Part shown: positions 10,999 to 49,183 of the stretch, piece after piece | Layout: every line of letters begins with the position of its first letter | Position numbering within the stretch: position 1 is the stretch's first letter | From: Taeniopygia guttata | Taxonomy: Eukaryota > Chordata > Aves > Passeriformes > Estrildidae | Assembly (NCBI RefSeq): GCF_048771995.1 | Contig: NC_133024.1 | Location: forward strand, 21,468,001 to 21,532,000 | DNA length: 64,000 nucleotides | Direction of reading: 5' to 3' | Program-made: the position numbers and the translations under genes | The notes under the pieces: model-generated | Seen by the model: only the letters and a program-made list of their open reading frames with translations | The model's database searches: none | Told to the model about the DNA's origin: nothing

Positions 10999-11445
10999 AT
11001 TTTTCTGGATTTCAATAAGGCCTTTGGTTCTGCCCTCCCACAACATCCTTTTGAGCAAGATGCCCATCTGTGGGATGAATGGGTTCATGGTGTGCTGGGT
11101 GGTGAATAGGCTGAAAGGCAGAGCTCAGGGGGTTGTAGTGAATGGGGCTACATCTGGCTGGTGACCAGGCACCAGCAGTGTTCCTCAGGGTGAAGTCCTA
11201 GGGTCAGTGTTGTTCAATGTATTTATCAATGAGCTGGATACTGGAGTTAAATGTACAATTAGCAAGTTCGCTAACAATACCAAACTGGGAGGTGCTGTTC
11301 ATTCTCTTCGAGGACAAGAGACTTGCAGAGGGATCTAAATAGACTGGAGCACTGGACTGTGATTCATAGGATGAGGTTTAAGAAGTTGAAATGCTGGATT
11401 CTGCACCTGGGATGGAGTAATACCAGGGATGAGTATAAATTAGGA
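10999..11445 (+). mobile_element. CR1 LINE fragment (reverse transcriptase, 3' half)
   Basis: The plus-strand translation shows the CR1 reverse transcriptase block FLDFNKAF at ~11002, then degenerate motifs ending in SKFANNTKLGGAV (~11260-11298), RDLQRDLNRLEHW and ILHLG. Multiple stops and shifts make it dead. The catalytic Asp-Asp of FADD reads as Asn-Asn here. The fragment is truncated at both ends and lacks the CR1 3' tail. Confidence 0.85.
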
Positions 11446-13863
11446 GATTTCCCTGTTGATGCTAATGCTTTTATGAATAATGTTTAGCCTTTTTAGTTGT
11501 TACTGTGCGGTGTGAGGGGAAAGCAGGTGAAACGACACCTTGTGGGGCCTGACAGGAGCCTGGTCAAACTCGTTCCATTGGGTTTGGGCAGAGCACAGAG
11601 GCCGGATGGAACAGTGGGAGTGACATATCTGGGCCCTGAGCAAGCAGTTTGGCCGCATGCTCAGTCACACCAAGCAGGAGGTGTTCCCCTGTTGCTGAGG
11701 AATTCAGTCCATTTGTATCAGACAGGGCACCAGGGACTGGTTGGGTTTAACAGAGAAAAGTAATGACTTGAAGCCATGATATGCAATTCTTGCTGGTGAT
11801 CCTGGGACTGTGCTGGATGTGTATGAAGTGGGTGCCGAGCACCAAAGCAGTCTAAGTCACCATTTAAAATTAATGTCATGGCGATCTACATATTTACTGT
11901 GCCTGCCAAACAGCACTTAATTACTCAGAGCTCTTTTCCTCTTGTCTGCTTTATTAAATAATGCAGAAAGTAGCTGCAAATGATGGCTCAGGTTATTGAG
12001 CTGTGAGTGCAATGTTTGCTGCGCTGCAGCATTAAGTGCAGAGTCTGTGATGTGTGTGCTGTAGTTCCCATCTCCAGCAAAGGCAGATGTCAGAGGCACC
12101 TGGAAAGCAGGTAATGTTGAACCAGTCTAAGAGCAAAGTGCAGGTTTTGATGCTATAAAGGTTCAAGTTTAACATTTCTAAGCACAACAGAAGGATGTTT
12201 ACATTAGTCCTGTCTCATCTAATTCCCTTTCTAAATGGTAATTAAATATGTTGGAGTAGGTGACTTTTTCCAACCCAGTGTGGCACATTCAGCAAATAAA
12301 ATCCTTGGGAAAAAAACTCTACTTGATGATGCTACAGTTCAGTGTAACAACTGCAAGTCTGTTACAATTCAAGGACTATTTCATTGCTGACCTTGAATTA
12401 TTTTTTATGGTCATAAGTCAGTTTCTAGAAGTGAAGTGGTGGCAGCTAGAGTTACTCATGCCCTTTGTTGCTTGTCTCAGCAAAACACCTGTTGTTGAAT
12501 AAACCACAGAGACTCAACAGTTCTCCTAGACCACAAGGAGGTCCCCTAGGACTCAGGGGAAGGCAGAAATATGTGATGGAAAAGTGCTTTGTAATATAGA
12601 TAACATATAGATGAGAGTTTCTTATTTCTTAACTAGATAAGAGTTTCTTCAAGGCCACCTCAAATTCTCCATCAGTGTCAAATTCACTCTGAATAAGTAA
12701 AATAAATATAAATAAAAGAGGAATTATTATTACATCTTACTTTCCATGTAAGATCATGGTCTGAATTTTTTTTATTTATTCTAGCAGGATCTTCTTTTGG
12801 TGATGAATTTCCAAGTCAAAGTTTGTTCACTTTAGCAGCGCTCTGAAGCCAAGCCAGAGCCTTAAGTAACTTCAACCTTTAAAGTAATTTGAACAATATG
12901 TTTCTATTAACTGAAGCAAAACCTTATATGCAGCCTCACACAACCATGGAAAACTAGAATTTCAATTCAGAGGCCACAGGTTGTGCCAAAGGCCCATTTT
13001 CATTAATTTGTTGAGAATTTATTTGCTTTTGTTCTTTTCTTGCCACTTTCTTAATCTGTGATCACATCTCCTCCTTCCACTTATGCTTCACTGTTAGCTT
13101 ATTCCTTCAGTTCTCATATCTTTGTTTTCTTTGGTCAAGGGTTAAGAGCTCCAAACACAGATGAAAATATTTATAGCAACATTATCTGTTGATTCTGCTT
13201 CAATTGGCAACTCCTCTGCTTTTCAAGGATGATATTTGATGTACTGTGCTGGCTTTTTTATTTTCAAAGTTATTTGGGGAGCTTTCTCCAAAATCTTTGC
13301 TGGTATTAAATTATCCTAGTCATCTCATCTCCTAAGAGAGAGAAGCATGCATTTATTTTAAGAAATTACATAATGACATATTCTTCAGGTGGCTTCATGT
13401 TTCTTCCACTATTTTCACTCTGGTTCTCGTAATTTTCCTCAATTTTATCTGAGATAGAACCATCTCTTCTGCATCTATATCTTCTGTGTTTTTCATGTTT
13501 TGGGATGATCTCTTTGGAATCAGGTTCTGCAGCGTGGCGATTTGTCTTTTGGCAAGACCTGGAGAATTTGGCCCTGTAGTTAAACTAAAACTCACATTCT
13601 AAAAAATGTAGCTGTGACCTTTTTTGCATACTGGGATTTATCTAAGACAAGTCTGTAATGCTAAGCTTAGCAAAACTTCTTTTACTCTTCTTAAATGATT
13701 TAATGATAACTTAAGGCAAAGTGAGTTGTGGTCTTCATGAGGTTAAGTCAGATTTTTCAAGTAGGATGGAAGGGAATACACAATTTCAATTGGAAATTAC
13801 CTGCAGTGACCATCCAGTCCAATGGCCTGACCAATTCTGGTCTTTTATGTCTTAAAAAACTAT
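11446..13863. other. Intergenic stretch, nothing firm
   Basis: An 88-codon plus frame at 11497-11763 has no recognisable motif and is not CR1. The rest is AT-rich sequence with no supported gene. A possible sliver of CR1 near 13790-13830 is too short to call. Confidence 0.5.
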
Positions 13864-13869
13864 GTACAG

Positions 13870-14357
13870 TGTTGGGAAAGATGGATAAATATAATTGCCT
13901 GGCAAAAGATTCACAATAGTACAGCCAGGATGAAAACAACCCCCCCTACTGGCTGGACAATACCCTTACCTACAGATAGGTCCAAAAGTCAAATGGACTG
14001 TTCCATCTCAACCCCCCAAAATGTATGGTTCATCCCACACCTGTAACCCTCCCCTGAAGCATCAAGTGTCTTTAACTCCATTGGCCCAAATCTTGTTCCA
14101 GCCCACCTTGAAGCCCCCTGATAAGGGGTCTCTGAGGAGCCAGACACTCTCTTGGAACTTCCACCCTCTCCTGGAGCATCCTCTCTACCCCTCGTCTCTC
14201 CCCTCCCCCATCACCTTAGGCCTTGCCACGTGCTGTGTCTGGCAGCTCCAAGCAAGACCTTTCACCATCCCTAATAAACCTTATATTCTAAGAGCAACCA
14301 TTAGAGATCTCTCATCTCCATTCATCAAAACCGTCCTGGAGAACAGCATTCCCTACA
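13870..14357 (+). mobile_element. Solo LTR with 6-bp target duplication (ERVK-like)
   Basis: The element begins TGTTGGG and ends CCCTACA, an imperfect inverted repeat with TG...CA ends. It is flanked by perfect 6-bp direct repeats GTACAG (13864-13869 and 14358-14363). A poly(A) hexamer AATAAA at 14273-14278 sits 79 bases before the end, placing R/U5 on the plus strand. A C-rich U3/R interior makes the 119-codon frame inside it spurious. Six-base duplications are typical of class II (beta/alpha-like) retroviruses. Family assignment beyond that is not possible from the LTR alone. Confidence 0.75.
14273..14278 (+). terminator. Poly(A) signal of the solo LTR
   Basis: AATAAA within the solo LTR, 79 bases upstream of its 3' end. 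Confidence 0.6.
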
Positions 14358-14363
14358 GTACAG

Positions 14364-16889
14364 AATATGTGCTGCCTTGACCATTCATGTGTCTGTTGGC
14401 ACACTCTTTGATTGACTGCCTCTAACTTGAGTTCCAGTTTATTCAGTATTTCTTGCAGAGGTACATCAGCTAAGATCCTGAAAAGTATTTACATGCATGA
14501 CTCTTAAGGCTGAACACCATTGAATTTGGCCAAGCTTAACAAGCTGGGTGAGACTGAAATGGATGTTGCTCAGGTATGGAGAAAGACAAAGACAAGCCTG
14601 TTGTCTCTGATCTGCAGGCGTTTTTTTTAGTCTTTTATTTCCAGCATGTGGGCAGCCCTGTGCCTTTTCTAAACTTCTCAAAGCATAGGTCCAGATTATT
14701 CTTCAGGGCATCAGCCAAACACATACCAGAACCCTGAAATGTGAGAAATAAAGTAGCAGTCCCCTTTGTAAATACTCTGTCTTGAGAAGTAAATGTAAGC
14801 ACAAGCACTGTTTTATGTTTGATAATGTGTTATAGCAGAACTCCTCCTGCCTATGGTTCACACCAACAACTCTGGCACAAAGTGCCACTACCATTGATGT
14901 TCATGCTCTCTGATTGCAAACACTACTGTAGCCTTAAAGATGCAGGCCAGCACAGTAACCTGTTGCTAATGCAATAAACATGGACTTGGAATCAAGTTTT
15001 AAAATAGAAAAATTCAGTGGCTGTGTGTTAAGGGTCAAATCTAAGTAAGTTTTCCAAAGAGCCATCTGATCTTCTGCCATATCTTCTGGTTCACTCACAG
15101 ACTGGTTTTCTTTCAGCTTTGTTGACATCTCTCTGCTTAGGTAATGCCATGACTCTCTGCCAGGCTTATCTCATATTACAAAATCCTTAATACTGGGCTG
15201 GAAGAGGTTGAAAGGTCTCTCTTGACCTTACAGGAAAGAAGCCTTATTTCAACATGGCTACAGGTTTGTTATTTCGTTTTTCATCAGTGCTGTGTTGTCA
15301 GGGTTTATCATGAGTTTCATAGTATTTGATGTCCTGGAAAACAGGACTTAAAATATTTTTTAAAGTGCTGATGTATGTCCCAGTTCTCATTTTCAAGTGG
15401 TTAAACAAGAATCTCAGCCTTCACTTAAGAAACAAATTTCAAGTTTCAGCATTGTTGAGAAGTAATTGGAAACACTGTTTGAACACTTGAAAATTACTGA
15501 AAGTGAAAAATACTAGAAGTGTTTTTATACTCTGCAAACTGAGAAATCAGAATATCTTTAAAAATTGAGCTCATTCTTTTCATTTTTTAACAGAAGTCAC
15601 ATGGTTTTTAAGTTAATCTTGAGATTTAGGAAAAAGAGAAGTCAAGTCTTTCTCTTTGACTGTCTGTTTTCCCTAATTACTTACACTGTTCTGTTATTCA
15701 AACCTCTCCTCAAGTTGAGTGGATCAAATAGAGGATGTGGGTTTGTCTTAGCGCCTGCCTTTGCTGACTTTCAAGTTAAAGGAGACGCCTAAAATCTGGT
15801 GCCCATTGGTGTTTCTCTTCCACAGCCACACCATCTCATTTCACGGTTTTTATTTCCATTTAGAAAAGCTCAAAAGTGTCTATCTGTTTCTTGAAGTTTG
15901 CTGCATTTCCCTTTGTGAATGCAAAGATTTTCCTGCCCTAGTTTATCTAAAAAAAAATTGCTGACAAGTGTGCCATCTGCAACCCTTGTAGCATGGCTGG
16001 CACAATGCTTAGCATTTACAAGGGAATGTTTTTCTCTCAGATGTTTACATTCAATCCATACTGTTGTTATTTATTAAATAAATAAAACTTTATTTCCTGA
16101 TGTCTTATTTATTAAAGACTAAGTATTTATTTAAAATGTTAGGCTTTGTGTTTACTCTCAGGTCAGGGATTACTTTTACTCCATATATTACAAGTGCAGG
16201 TGTGGTGCTTCTGTTCCTTGGAACACAGGAGAATGAAGAAGTGCAGTGGGCTCCCTGCACTGGGCATCTGTGCTGAGCTGTACTCAGTCTGACTAGGCAC
16301 AGCTCTTCATTTCCCTGCAATGGCATCTGGTTTGTGCCAGAAGGAGTGAAAAGTGGCTCAGATTTGGTGTTCTAAGGTGTCCTAAGCAGGTTGAAAGGCT
16401 CACTTTCCCAGAATGGCTCTAGGAAAGTTAAAGCAAACTTGATGAGGTTTTGAAGTAGGCAAACGTTTGTGAGACAGGCTTGTCACCACCTCACTCTGTG
16501 CTAAGGAATTTGGGCTGGAGTCTTAACAGCTTTGGAGCGGTGTTTTCCCATACAGAAGTATTAAGTCAATATTAGAAGCAGATACTGCAACTTAGATAAA
16601 AACTTAGATAAGGGCTAAGTTCAGGTCCTAGCTTTGTTAACTAGTTGTCTTAGGACTTCACGGGAACCACTCTTTCTCTGCCTCTGTTCTGCTTTTTGGG
16701 GATTTTTATGGTCCCTATCCCATTTCTGCCTTCCCCCAAGATACATTCTGTTTCCCACCCACACCTTTCCTCATCTGATAATTACTTAACTTTCTGAAGA
16801 GGGGTCCTGTGAAATGTATCCTACACAGATGAACTGCTAGGATGGATCTGGGAATAGAGCATGGGTGGCAACAAGGGACTGGGACAGGG
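14364..16889. other. Intergenic stretch, nothing recognised
   Basis: No gene or repeat is supported. An AT-only perfect palindrome (TTATTTATT, central A, AATAAATAA) lies at 16068-16086 in an AT-rich patch and is most likely low-complexity. Confidence 0.5.
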
Positions 16890-17543
16890 ATGAGAGAGAA
16901 CAGAGGCATGAGCCAGCAGTGTGCCCAGGTGGCCAAAAAGACCAGTGGCATCCTGGTCTGTATAAAAAATATTGTGTCAAGCAGTATTAGGGAAGCGACT
17001 GTCCCTCAGTACTTGACACCGGTGAAGTTGCACCTCAGATTCCATGTCCAGTTCTGGGCCCCTCATGAGAAGAAATATGTTGAGATCCTGGAGTCAGTCC
17101 AGAGAAGGGCAACGGAGTTGGTGAAGGGTCTGGAGCACAAAGTCCTATGAGGAGCAGCTGAGAGAATTGAAGTTTTGCAGCCTCGGAGAAGAAGAGGCAC
17201 AAGGGTGACCTTATCACTCCACAACTACCTGAAAGAAGAGTGTAGAAAGGTGAAGGTCAGGCTCTTCTCCCACACTAACAGAGACAAGGACAAGAGGAAA
17301 TGTCCTTGAGCTGTGCCAAGGGAGGTTTAAGCTAGACATCAGCAAGACTTTTTTCACTGAAAGAGTAATTAGACATCGGAATGGGCTGCCCAGAGAGATG
17401 GTGGAGGCATCATCCCTGGGCATATTCACAAGATGACTGGACATGGCACTTAGTGCTATGGTGTCGTTCTCATGACGACATTCCATCACATGTTGGTCTT
17501 GATGACCTTAGAGGTCTTTTCCACCCTTAATGATTCTATGATG
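16890..17543 (+). mobile_element. CR1 LINE 3' end
   Basis: The plus-strand translation matches the C-terminal part of CR1 ORF2: SQQCAQVAKKTSGIL, VQFWAPHEKK and ESVQRRATELVKGLEH (16905-17145). The following sequence matches nucleotide-level CR1 3' ends, closing with the diagnostic block GAGGTCTTTTCCACCC and the tail TGATTCTATG at 17531-17540. Stops make it inactive. It lies 0.55 kb beyond the likely DPT poly(A) site. Confidence 0.92.
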
Positions 17544-18097
17544 TGGGACAATATGACACTGCAGCTCTAAGATAAGAGACCAGGACTGCTCTCTTCTGTG
17601 ACTCTGTTAATTTAAACCAGCTTAAGATGTGTCCAGCTTAAGTACTGTCCCCTCAGAGGCCTTCATAAGCCCATGGTGTGCACACAGAATGAAGAGCAAC
17701 CTAAGTAGTCAAGATAAATTTGTGTGGGAGATGGGTTTCTGTTTAGAGCAGGTTTTTTCAGGGATGATCCTCCTGTGCCTAATTTTAGTGTACAGCCTTT
17801 TCCACTGATTCCCTGGCATGAGTGCCTTCACTTCTAGTACTCTACTGTTTGGAGTTCTTTGCCTTCCTTTGCCTGTCTACCAGAGTCAGTGATCAAGCTT
17901 CTCCAGCTTCCCTAAGCTTATCAAATTCTCTTTCTCACTGTTATCTACATATCTCAGCAACTGGCTCTCACAGAACTCCCTAATCAGCTTTATGGTCTCT
18001 GAGAGTGACAGAGGGTTTGTTTGTGCGCAAATCAATAAGCTGGTGTAAGTAAATTCAATAAAGAACAAGGCTACAGCAAAGCAAAACCTATCATTCC
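17544..18097. other. Intergenic, nothing recognised
   Basis: Short stretch between a CR1 end and the probable 3' end of DPT. No feature is supported. Confidence 0.5.
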
Positions 18098-18103
18098 TTT
18101 ATT
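18098..18103 (-). terminator. Candidate distal poly(A) signal of DPT
   Basis: AATAAA on the minus strand, giving a 3' untranslated region of about 1.28 kb, which suits the length I recall for dermatopontin transcripts in mammals. A nearer AATAAA at 18714-18719 is an alternative. Confidence 0.5.
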
Positions 18104-19383
18104 GGACAAGAGGGTATGCTTCTAAACATGCTAAAAATGTTTGAAATATGGAAATTCACTGGCAGTCACCACTGTTTCCTATGAAGCTTTGCAGCCTTAA
18201 ATTGGCACATGGAGTCATCATGGCCCTTGAGCCAGCAGCACCAAAGCCACTGCTAAGTTCACTATTGAATTCATCAACTAAGAAACTGAAACCTAAATTC
18301 TGGCTTGTTCAAGAGTGAAAATCCTACCTCAGATCTTTCTGAAGCAAATCAATAGTCTTTCTTCCTGGACTGCAGCTGCACAAGTGCTGTGTAGTGTTGA
18401 AACATCATGAATTTATACTTTATAGGATCTGCAAACTGGAGGAACTAAGGTCACCTAAATCACTAACTTTGTCTATTCTAAGCTAAGAATTTATTACCAA
18501 GGGAAGATGGATGTTGTACGGGCACCCATAGTGGAAACCAAATCCACCTGAAATTCAGACTCCTGAAGAATGTGGTATCCATATTTACTGAGAGTGAATG
18601 GCCTGACCTACTCCTGGGTTTGCCCAGAGCAGAGTTCATGGTTAGTTTTGTCATCATAGATTTTTAAGACAATATAAAAGAGACTCTCAGTAAAGCTGTG
18701 TTAGTTTTCTGTTTTTATTGGTAGATCTACTCTCATTTTTAACGGCTATTGATGTCTTCCTGTTGTAAATACCCAGAATTCTCCCATGTGGGCATACCTT
18801 TGTTGCAGTGGAGTTGTGCTGAGGGCTGTAACAGGTAATGTCAGGTGCAGCCCATCAGACACCTCCCAATGATATTTTCTGCACACTTCCAGCTCTGAGA
18901 AGCTGGTGGGGGGTCACTGGATTGGTTCCAAGTATGATGTAGAAGACAGGAAAGTCTAGTGTATGCTGGGAAGTGTATAGTATGTTTCCACCTCATTCGG
19001 AGCAGCTATGGTGCTGGGAAGCCATTTCTATAGAGCTGCTATGTGAAAGGAAGGTGTATGTGTTTAGAATGGCTATATGTATGTATAAGAAAGGTAACTG
19101 AGCATGCGCCATAGATTTGTGTATCATAAATATGTATGTCATAAGCAAATTTAATTGGGGGACACAACTATTAGTGCAGCTTGAAAGAATCCTCTGCATT
19201 CACTGTTGCAAGCATGTGGGCTGGCAATTTATGTATTTGCTCCAGAGGGAAAGAATTATGTCTTCAGCAGACAGCTAATAAATCTTGGTATGTTTTTGTG
19301 AGCCTAATAGATCTTCTGTAATCACTAATTGAATCCCACCCTGTCTGTCCCCAAGCTTTCCAAGTGGAATACACTCAATCTTT
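18104..19383 (-). other. DPT: Probable DPT 3' untranslated region
   Basis: Sequence between the DPT stop codon and the distal candidate poly(A) signal, inside the terminal exon. No open frame of note and no repeat is recognised. Confidence 0.5.
18714..18719 (-). terminator. Candidate proximal poly(A) signal of DPT
   Basis: AATAAA on the minus strand 665 bases beyond the DPT stop codon. It could give a shorter transcript. RNA data would decide between this and 18098-18103. Confidence 0.4.
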
Positions 19384-44958
<25,575 letters not shown>

Positions 44959-45009
44959 CCTGAAGATGTTCCTGGCTTAGAAGTGCTCCTCTGGTTTGTT
45001 GGGCTGGCC

Positions 45010-45017
45010 CTTTTATA
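45010..45017 (-). promoter_or_regulatory. DPT TATA box
   Basis: TATAAAAG on the minus strand, 51 bases upstream of the DPT ATG. Transcription would start near 44980-44985, giving a 5' untranslated region of about 25 bases. The position and context (GGGCC following) make this a convincing core promoter. Confidence 0.8.
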
Positions 45018-48000
45018 TTGCCTCTAACATTTGGCTTCCAGATGTTATGTTTCCAGATCCAAGTGCAGTGTGTCATTGCTTAGCAAACCTTCTCTGAGCT
45101 ACAGAGACATCCAATTACTTTTAAGGTGGAACTCTGCAAGTACAGTAAGACTGCAGTCCCTAAGCACAAGGTCTTCCCACCACTGCAAACCACCTGTGAT
45201 CCTTCACCACAGAGCTACTGTGCACAGCAAGCTACATGTCAGAGTGCAACTGTCACAGATATCCCACTTTCATCCTCAAGACAGTGCTTAAGTTTGAAAG
45301 CTACTTTATTTAAAATTAAAGCTCTATTTGAAGCTGCCATTTTCCATCATTAGTAACATGCAATCAAATGTAAACCTCTGCGTGTGGGTCATGATCCTCT
45401 TTTTCCTAAATGTGTGTACCATAATTCTGCCAGTGCCTAGAAAGAAGGGAATTGGGCAAGGTGAGGGTATTCACTGTTCCTGTTGAAAAACTCCTTTAGA
45501 AATTTTGAGTTGGTTTGGTTGGAGGGAAGGTGGAGCCCAAATGATTGAGACTCTGTCTTGGCATGGAAACAGCCCACCCTGAGAAGCAGGGCATTGGTTT
45601 CCTCCAGGCAGAACTGATTTTGCTATGACTGTGTGTGAGCTCTGTGAAACTGTGGACTTGGCAGATGTTTTAATTTGAGGATAAAGTACATAAGCAAGTT
45701 ACAATGAGAAAAGCTTCCTGCGTGACCAGAGCCTACTGAAATCTTTGAGCAAGGGCCTTGAAGCTACCTTGATTTTATCAGGGGCTAGGGACACAAAGCT
45801 GCTGCTGAGGAACTGCTGTGCTGCGAACTCAAAACCTACTTGCCACTTGGAAAGTGTTTATATGCAACATCCTCATCAGGAGCCCACTCTTTTCGGGAAA
45901 GTCTGGAATGGTGTGCTTTACTTAACTGTGTACTTGACCCATAGAAAACTCTGAGACTTGAGCATGTTTTAATAAGTAAGACGGTCCAAAGTCAATCTGA
46001 CATAATCTACATATGCCTATGTTGCCTCTGCTGTGTTATTAATAATATATGAGACCCTTGGAACAGCTGCAGATTCATATTCTGTCTCTTTTAGTGAAAT
46101 CCAAAGACTGTTTCTTGCTGCAAGCTTCTTCTCAAAACTTTTTATTACCTCTCTGCCGCATTTGGACCACGCACAGAAAAAAAGGAAAAGAAAAGAAAAA
46201 AAAATGTTTATGAGGTTTTATTCTGTTGCTGGTACTGACAGAAAGACCTGTGAAAATAAATGGACTTGTCCCTCTCTAGGGACCTCCAAACTCATCCTGC
46301 CTGGTCATTTTTTTGCAGGACCATAAGGTGCATTTACTAACAAACCTCAGGTCTCAAAACTGCCTCATCAGCCAGATGATGTGCTTTTGTGCCTTTAGCT
46401 AATAGCTTTTCTTGTAGCAGAGAGCAGAGCCTTGTTCAACAGAACTGTAGGTGGTGGTTGGATCTTTTCCTGAGCAGTGCAGCAAGATTTCAGTTGTCTG
46501 TGCTCACAGCCAGTGCAGAGCCACATGCACCACGCATGGTGAGATCTGCTGGCATGGCTCAGTGCCTCAGCTCCAGCTGCAGCAGCCCCAGATGCCTGGG
46601 GAAGGGGGCTATGGAGGCAGCAGAGAAGAGCCCTTTCCTGGGAGCTGCCCTCTAGATCCTAGGTACCAGTGGAGGACACCCGTACCCAATGTCTTAAGAG
46701 AGTGGAAATTTAAGATTAAAAAACCCTTTAGTTATCTGATGACACCAGAGTGCACAAGCTGCACAATCTCACATGAGTTTTTCAGATAACTCAATAGTGT
46801 ATTTTTTTCCCTCTTACTTCCTTAAACACACAGTCACATCAGGGAGTTCTGAGCGCTGCTGTATATGCCCAAGAGGCATTCTGGAAGAAGTTTTAGCAGG
46901 AAGAACCACATTCCCATATACATATGATCCTCACCTCACATAACCCTTTATAAGCACCATTCCTCCTAACAAAGTTCTTACATAACCCACAATATTACAG
47001 GCAAGAGGGAAGGAAAATGTGGAAGGAAGGCTCTGTGGAGAGTAGGCAGTCTTTGCCTACCTTTGACATGTGTGTGAAGCTTTGAGGTGTCTCTTTTCAA
47101 AAGCTAGTGGTTTTGAGCTGCAAATTAATCTGCAGGTTAGTGTTTTGGTTGTCTTCTGCTACAGTTTGCACTGCAAGAAAACCCTGTTATTTAAAAATCA
47201 TTCCCTCTCTGAAATTACCTACCCTTTAACTTTACTTTAAAAACATCAGCTGCATGCCTTGCATATCCAATTTTAGAAAAGCAGAAAGTGTCAATGGCGT
47301 AGTAAATATGAGGTGCTAAGATAATTCTGACATTATTAGTTCCTCACTGTGGAATCTATATTGTATGGTAATTGTTTTCCTTATCAGCTCTTAGAAATAT
47401 TGAATTTAATCCACATAAAAAAAATTAATTTCTGTCCTGCCCAGTGGTGACAGATAGAAGTGATTATTCTTGGTATTCTGCCTCCCTTGCCTAACTTTGG
47501 AGTTAGCTCAACTTTTAACATGGTTGGGACTAAAGAGGAATCTTCTTTCCAACTTTAATTATTCTGTGTTTCACTCCTGCTGAAGGTACTAGATGCACCA
47601 TTACTAAGTGATACAGGTGTTATTAGTGCTTTGGAGCCATCAGAAGAAATGCTGCAGTATTCTCTTGCCATGCCATGATACAGGCATGAAATGCAGAAAG
47701 ATTTCAGTGCTTTGAACTAAAATCACAGATACAGAAGTATTATTTGAATAAATAACAGCAGCCAGCCCAAGCTCTATGCTGAAATAGGAGAAAGAATGGT
47801 AACGTTTTATTTATTATTTGGCAAGCATAAAGATATTAAAGCTGCAATGAGAAAAGAGCATTCAGGCTTGGTCAGTGGCAGGTGCAACTAGATCTGTTTA
47901 CAAAAGTGAGTTGCATGAAAGTAGTGTTATGTGGTTTTATTGGAGTAGTTGTGCTGTTTAAGTTCCTGTGTTTGCACAGGACTGGTTCACAGGCAGCCAG

Positions 48001-48475
48001 TTTTTACCCCAATTTGAGGGCAGAGGGAGGATATGAGGATGTTATCTCACAGCACTTCACCATTTAGATGCATAGGAGAGATTCCATCTCCTATAACTCA
48101 GGACTGTGGCTGGAAGTGAAGCTTTGCATTTTGGGTTGGTGAAGGAGGCTGAGTGTGTAATACTGAGCCCTGAAACCCTCTGTACACAAAGCAGGTATGG
48201 CAGAAGCTGCAGCACTAGTAGCAGCAATGTATGTCTGCTTCCAAGGTTATGAACTGCATCGTGGCATTGCACCGTGTTTTTCATGACAGCTCACATCATC
48301 CCTGAAGTCACACTCTGTGAACATATTTTCCATATTTTATTGCATACTGTCTCAGTGTGATGCTGGCAGTTCTGATAAAGAAGAGTGGCTTGAATGAGTC
48401 AGGGAGGCTGCATGATCTGGGAGCTGTAAATTGAACTAAATTACAGATTACTTTTCCTGTCATCTTTGCAGCATG
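45018..48475. other. DPT 5' flank, nothing recognised beyond the promoter
   Basis: Upstream region of DPT. No further exon, RNA gene or repeat family is supported. Short A-rich patch at 46180-46204. Confidence 0.5.
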
Positions 48476-48479
48476 GCTA

Positions 48480-49095
48480 TGTTATGTGTAGTAGATATAA
48501 TTCGCACCATATCTAATATGATATATGTGATATTGAATATTTGTTAGAGTATACATGTTTGTATTAGGATTCCCCCCCACCCTCGCAGGCGAGACCGGGT
48601 GTAGATTGGAAACTGATTTACAAGTAAAAAGGTACAGCTTGCCAGGAGATGGGCCATGTCTGGGGAGATACAGAAACCCCAGGTGCTGATAGTTCTCGTG
48701 AAAGACCTGAGATAGATATCATGGAAATTCTCAGGCAGATACATGTGAATACAGCGTTCCAGAATTCCCGTAAATTTCATCAAGGGATTCAACAAACTCT
48801 GAATTGTTCTCCCTCATCACCAAAAAAAGAGAATCTTATTAACATATGGACTCTGAATACAAGAAAAGACTGATTGCTGAAATCTTGGCCTCAGGCGGAA
48901 CTTTCCCTATAAAAACAGCTTGTGCCAGGATGGAGGTGTGTGGGCATGGAGGAAAACCTCTGCTGAGGCTGACTCCTTGTCGCACACCCAGGGCCGACCC
49001 CGGGCTCGGCTCTGTTCTTTCCTTGTGGCTGGCTAGATAGAATTTGATTGCAAAATAAATACTTTATTTTTTCATATTAATTTTCATTTATAACA
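48480..49095 (+). mobile_element. Solo LTR, copy A (616 bp, 4-bp target duplication)
   Basis: Ends TGTTAT and ATAACA form a perfect 6-bp inverted repeat. The flanks carry the 4-bp duplication GCTA (48476-48479 and 49096-49099). A TATA box TATAAAAA lies at 48908-48915 and AATAAA at 49054-49059, giving plus orientation. It is a sister of copy B at 52519-53116. A 4-bp duplication suits class I retroviruses. It is a different LTR family from the provirus at 6713-7414. The 64-codon frame inside is shared by both copies because the sequences are near-identical there, so it is not evidence of coding. Confidence 0.88.
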
Positions 49096-49129
49096 GCTAT
49101 ATATATTTATAACAGCTATATATATTTAT

Positions 49130-49180
<51 letters not shown>
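49087..49180. repeat. 19-bp tandem duplication running into a (TA)n microsatellite
   Basis: The LTR end plus target site (TTTATAACAGCTATATATA) occurs at 49087-49105 and again at 49106-49124, with a partial third copy at 49125-49133. It is followed by an uninterrupted TA tract to about 49180. Confidence 0.9.

Positions 49181-49183
<3 letters not shown>

Noticed and set aside
13785..13830. Possible CR1 sliver (GACCATCCAGTCCAATGGCC)
   Set aside because: Too short and diverged to separate from chance. A similar hint at 40320-40400 is rejected for the same reason.
14021..14380. 119-codon proline-rich plus frame
   Set aside because: It lies inside and across the boundary of a well-defined solo LTR, and crosses the poly(A) signal.
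16068..16086. 19-bp perfect AT palindrome
   Set aside because: It lies in an A/T-only patch where such palindromes arise easily, and no further structure was seen.
48846..49040. 64-codon frame conserved in both solo LTRs (also 52853-53047)
   Set aside because: It spans the LTR TATA box and R-like region. Its conservation follows from near-identical DNA there and is not evidence of protein selection.
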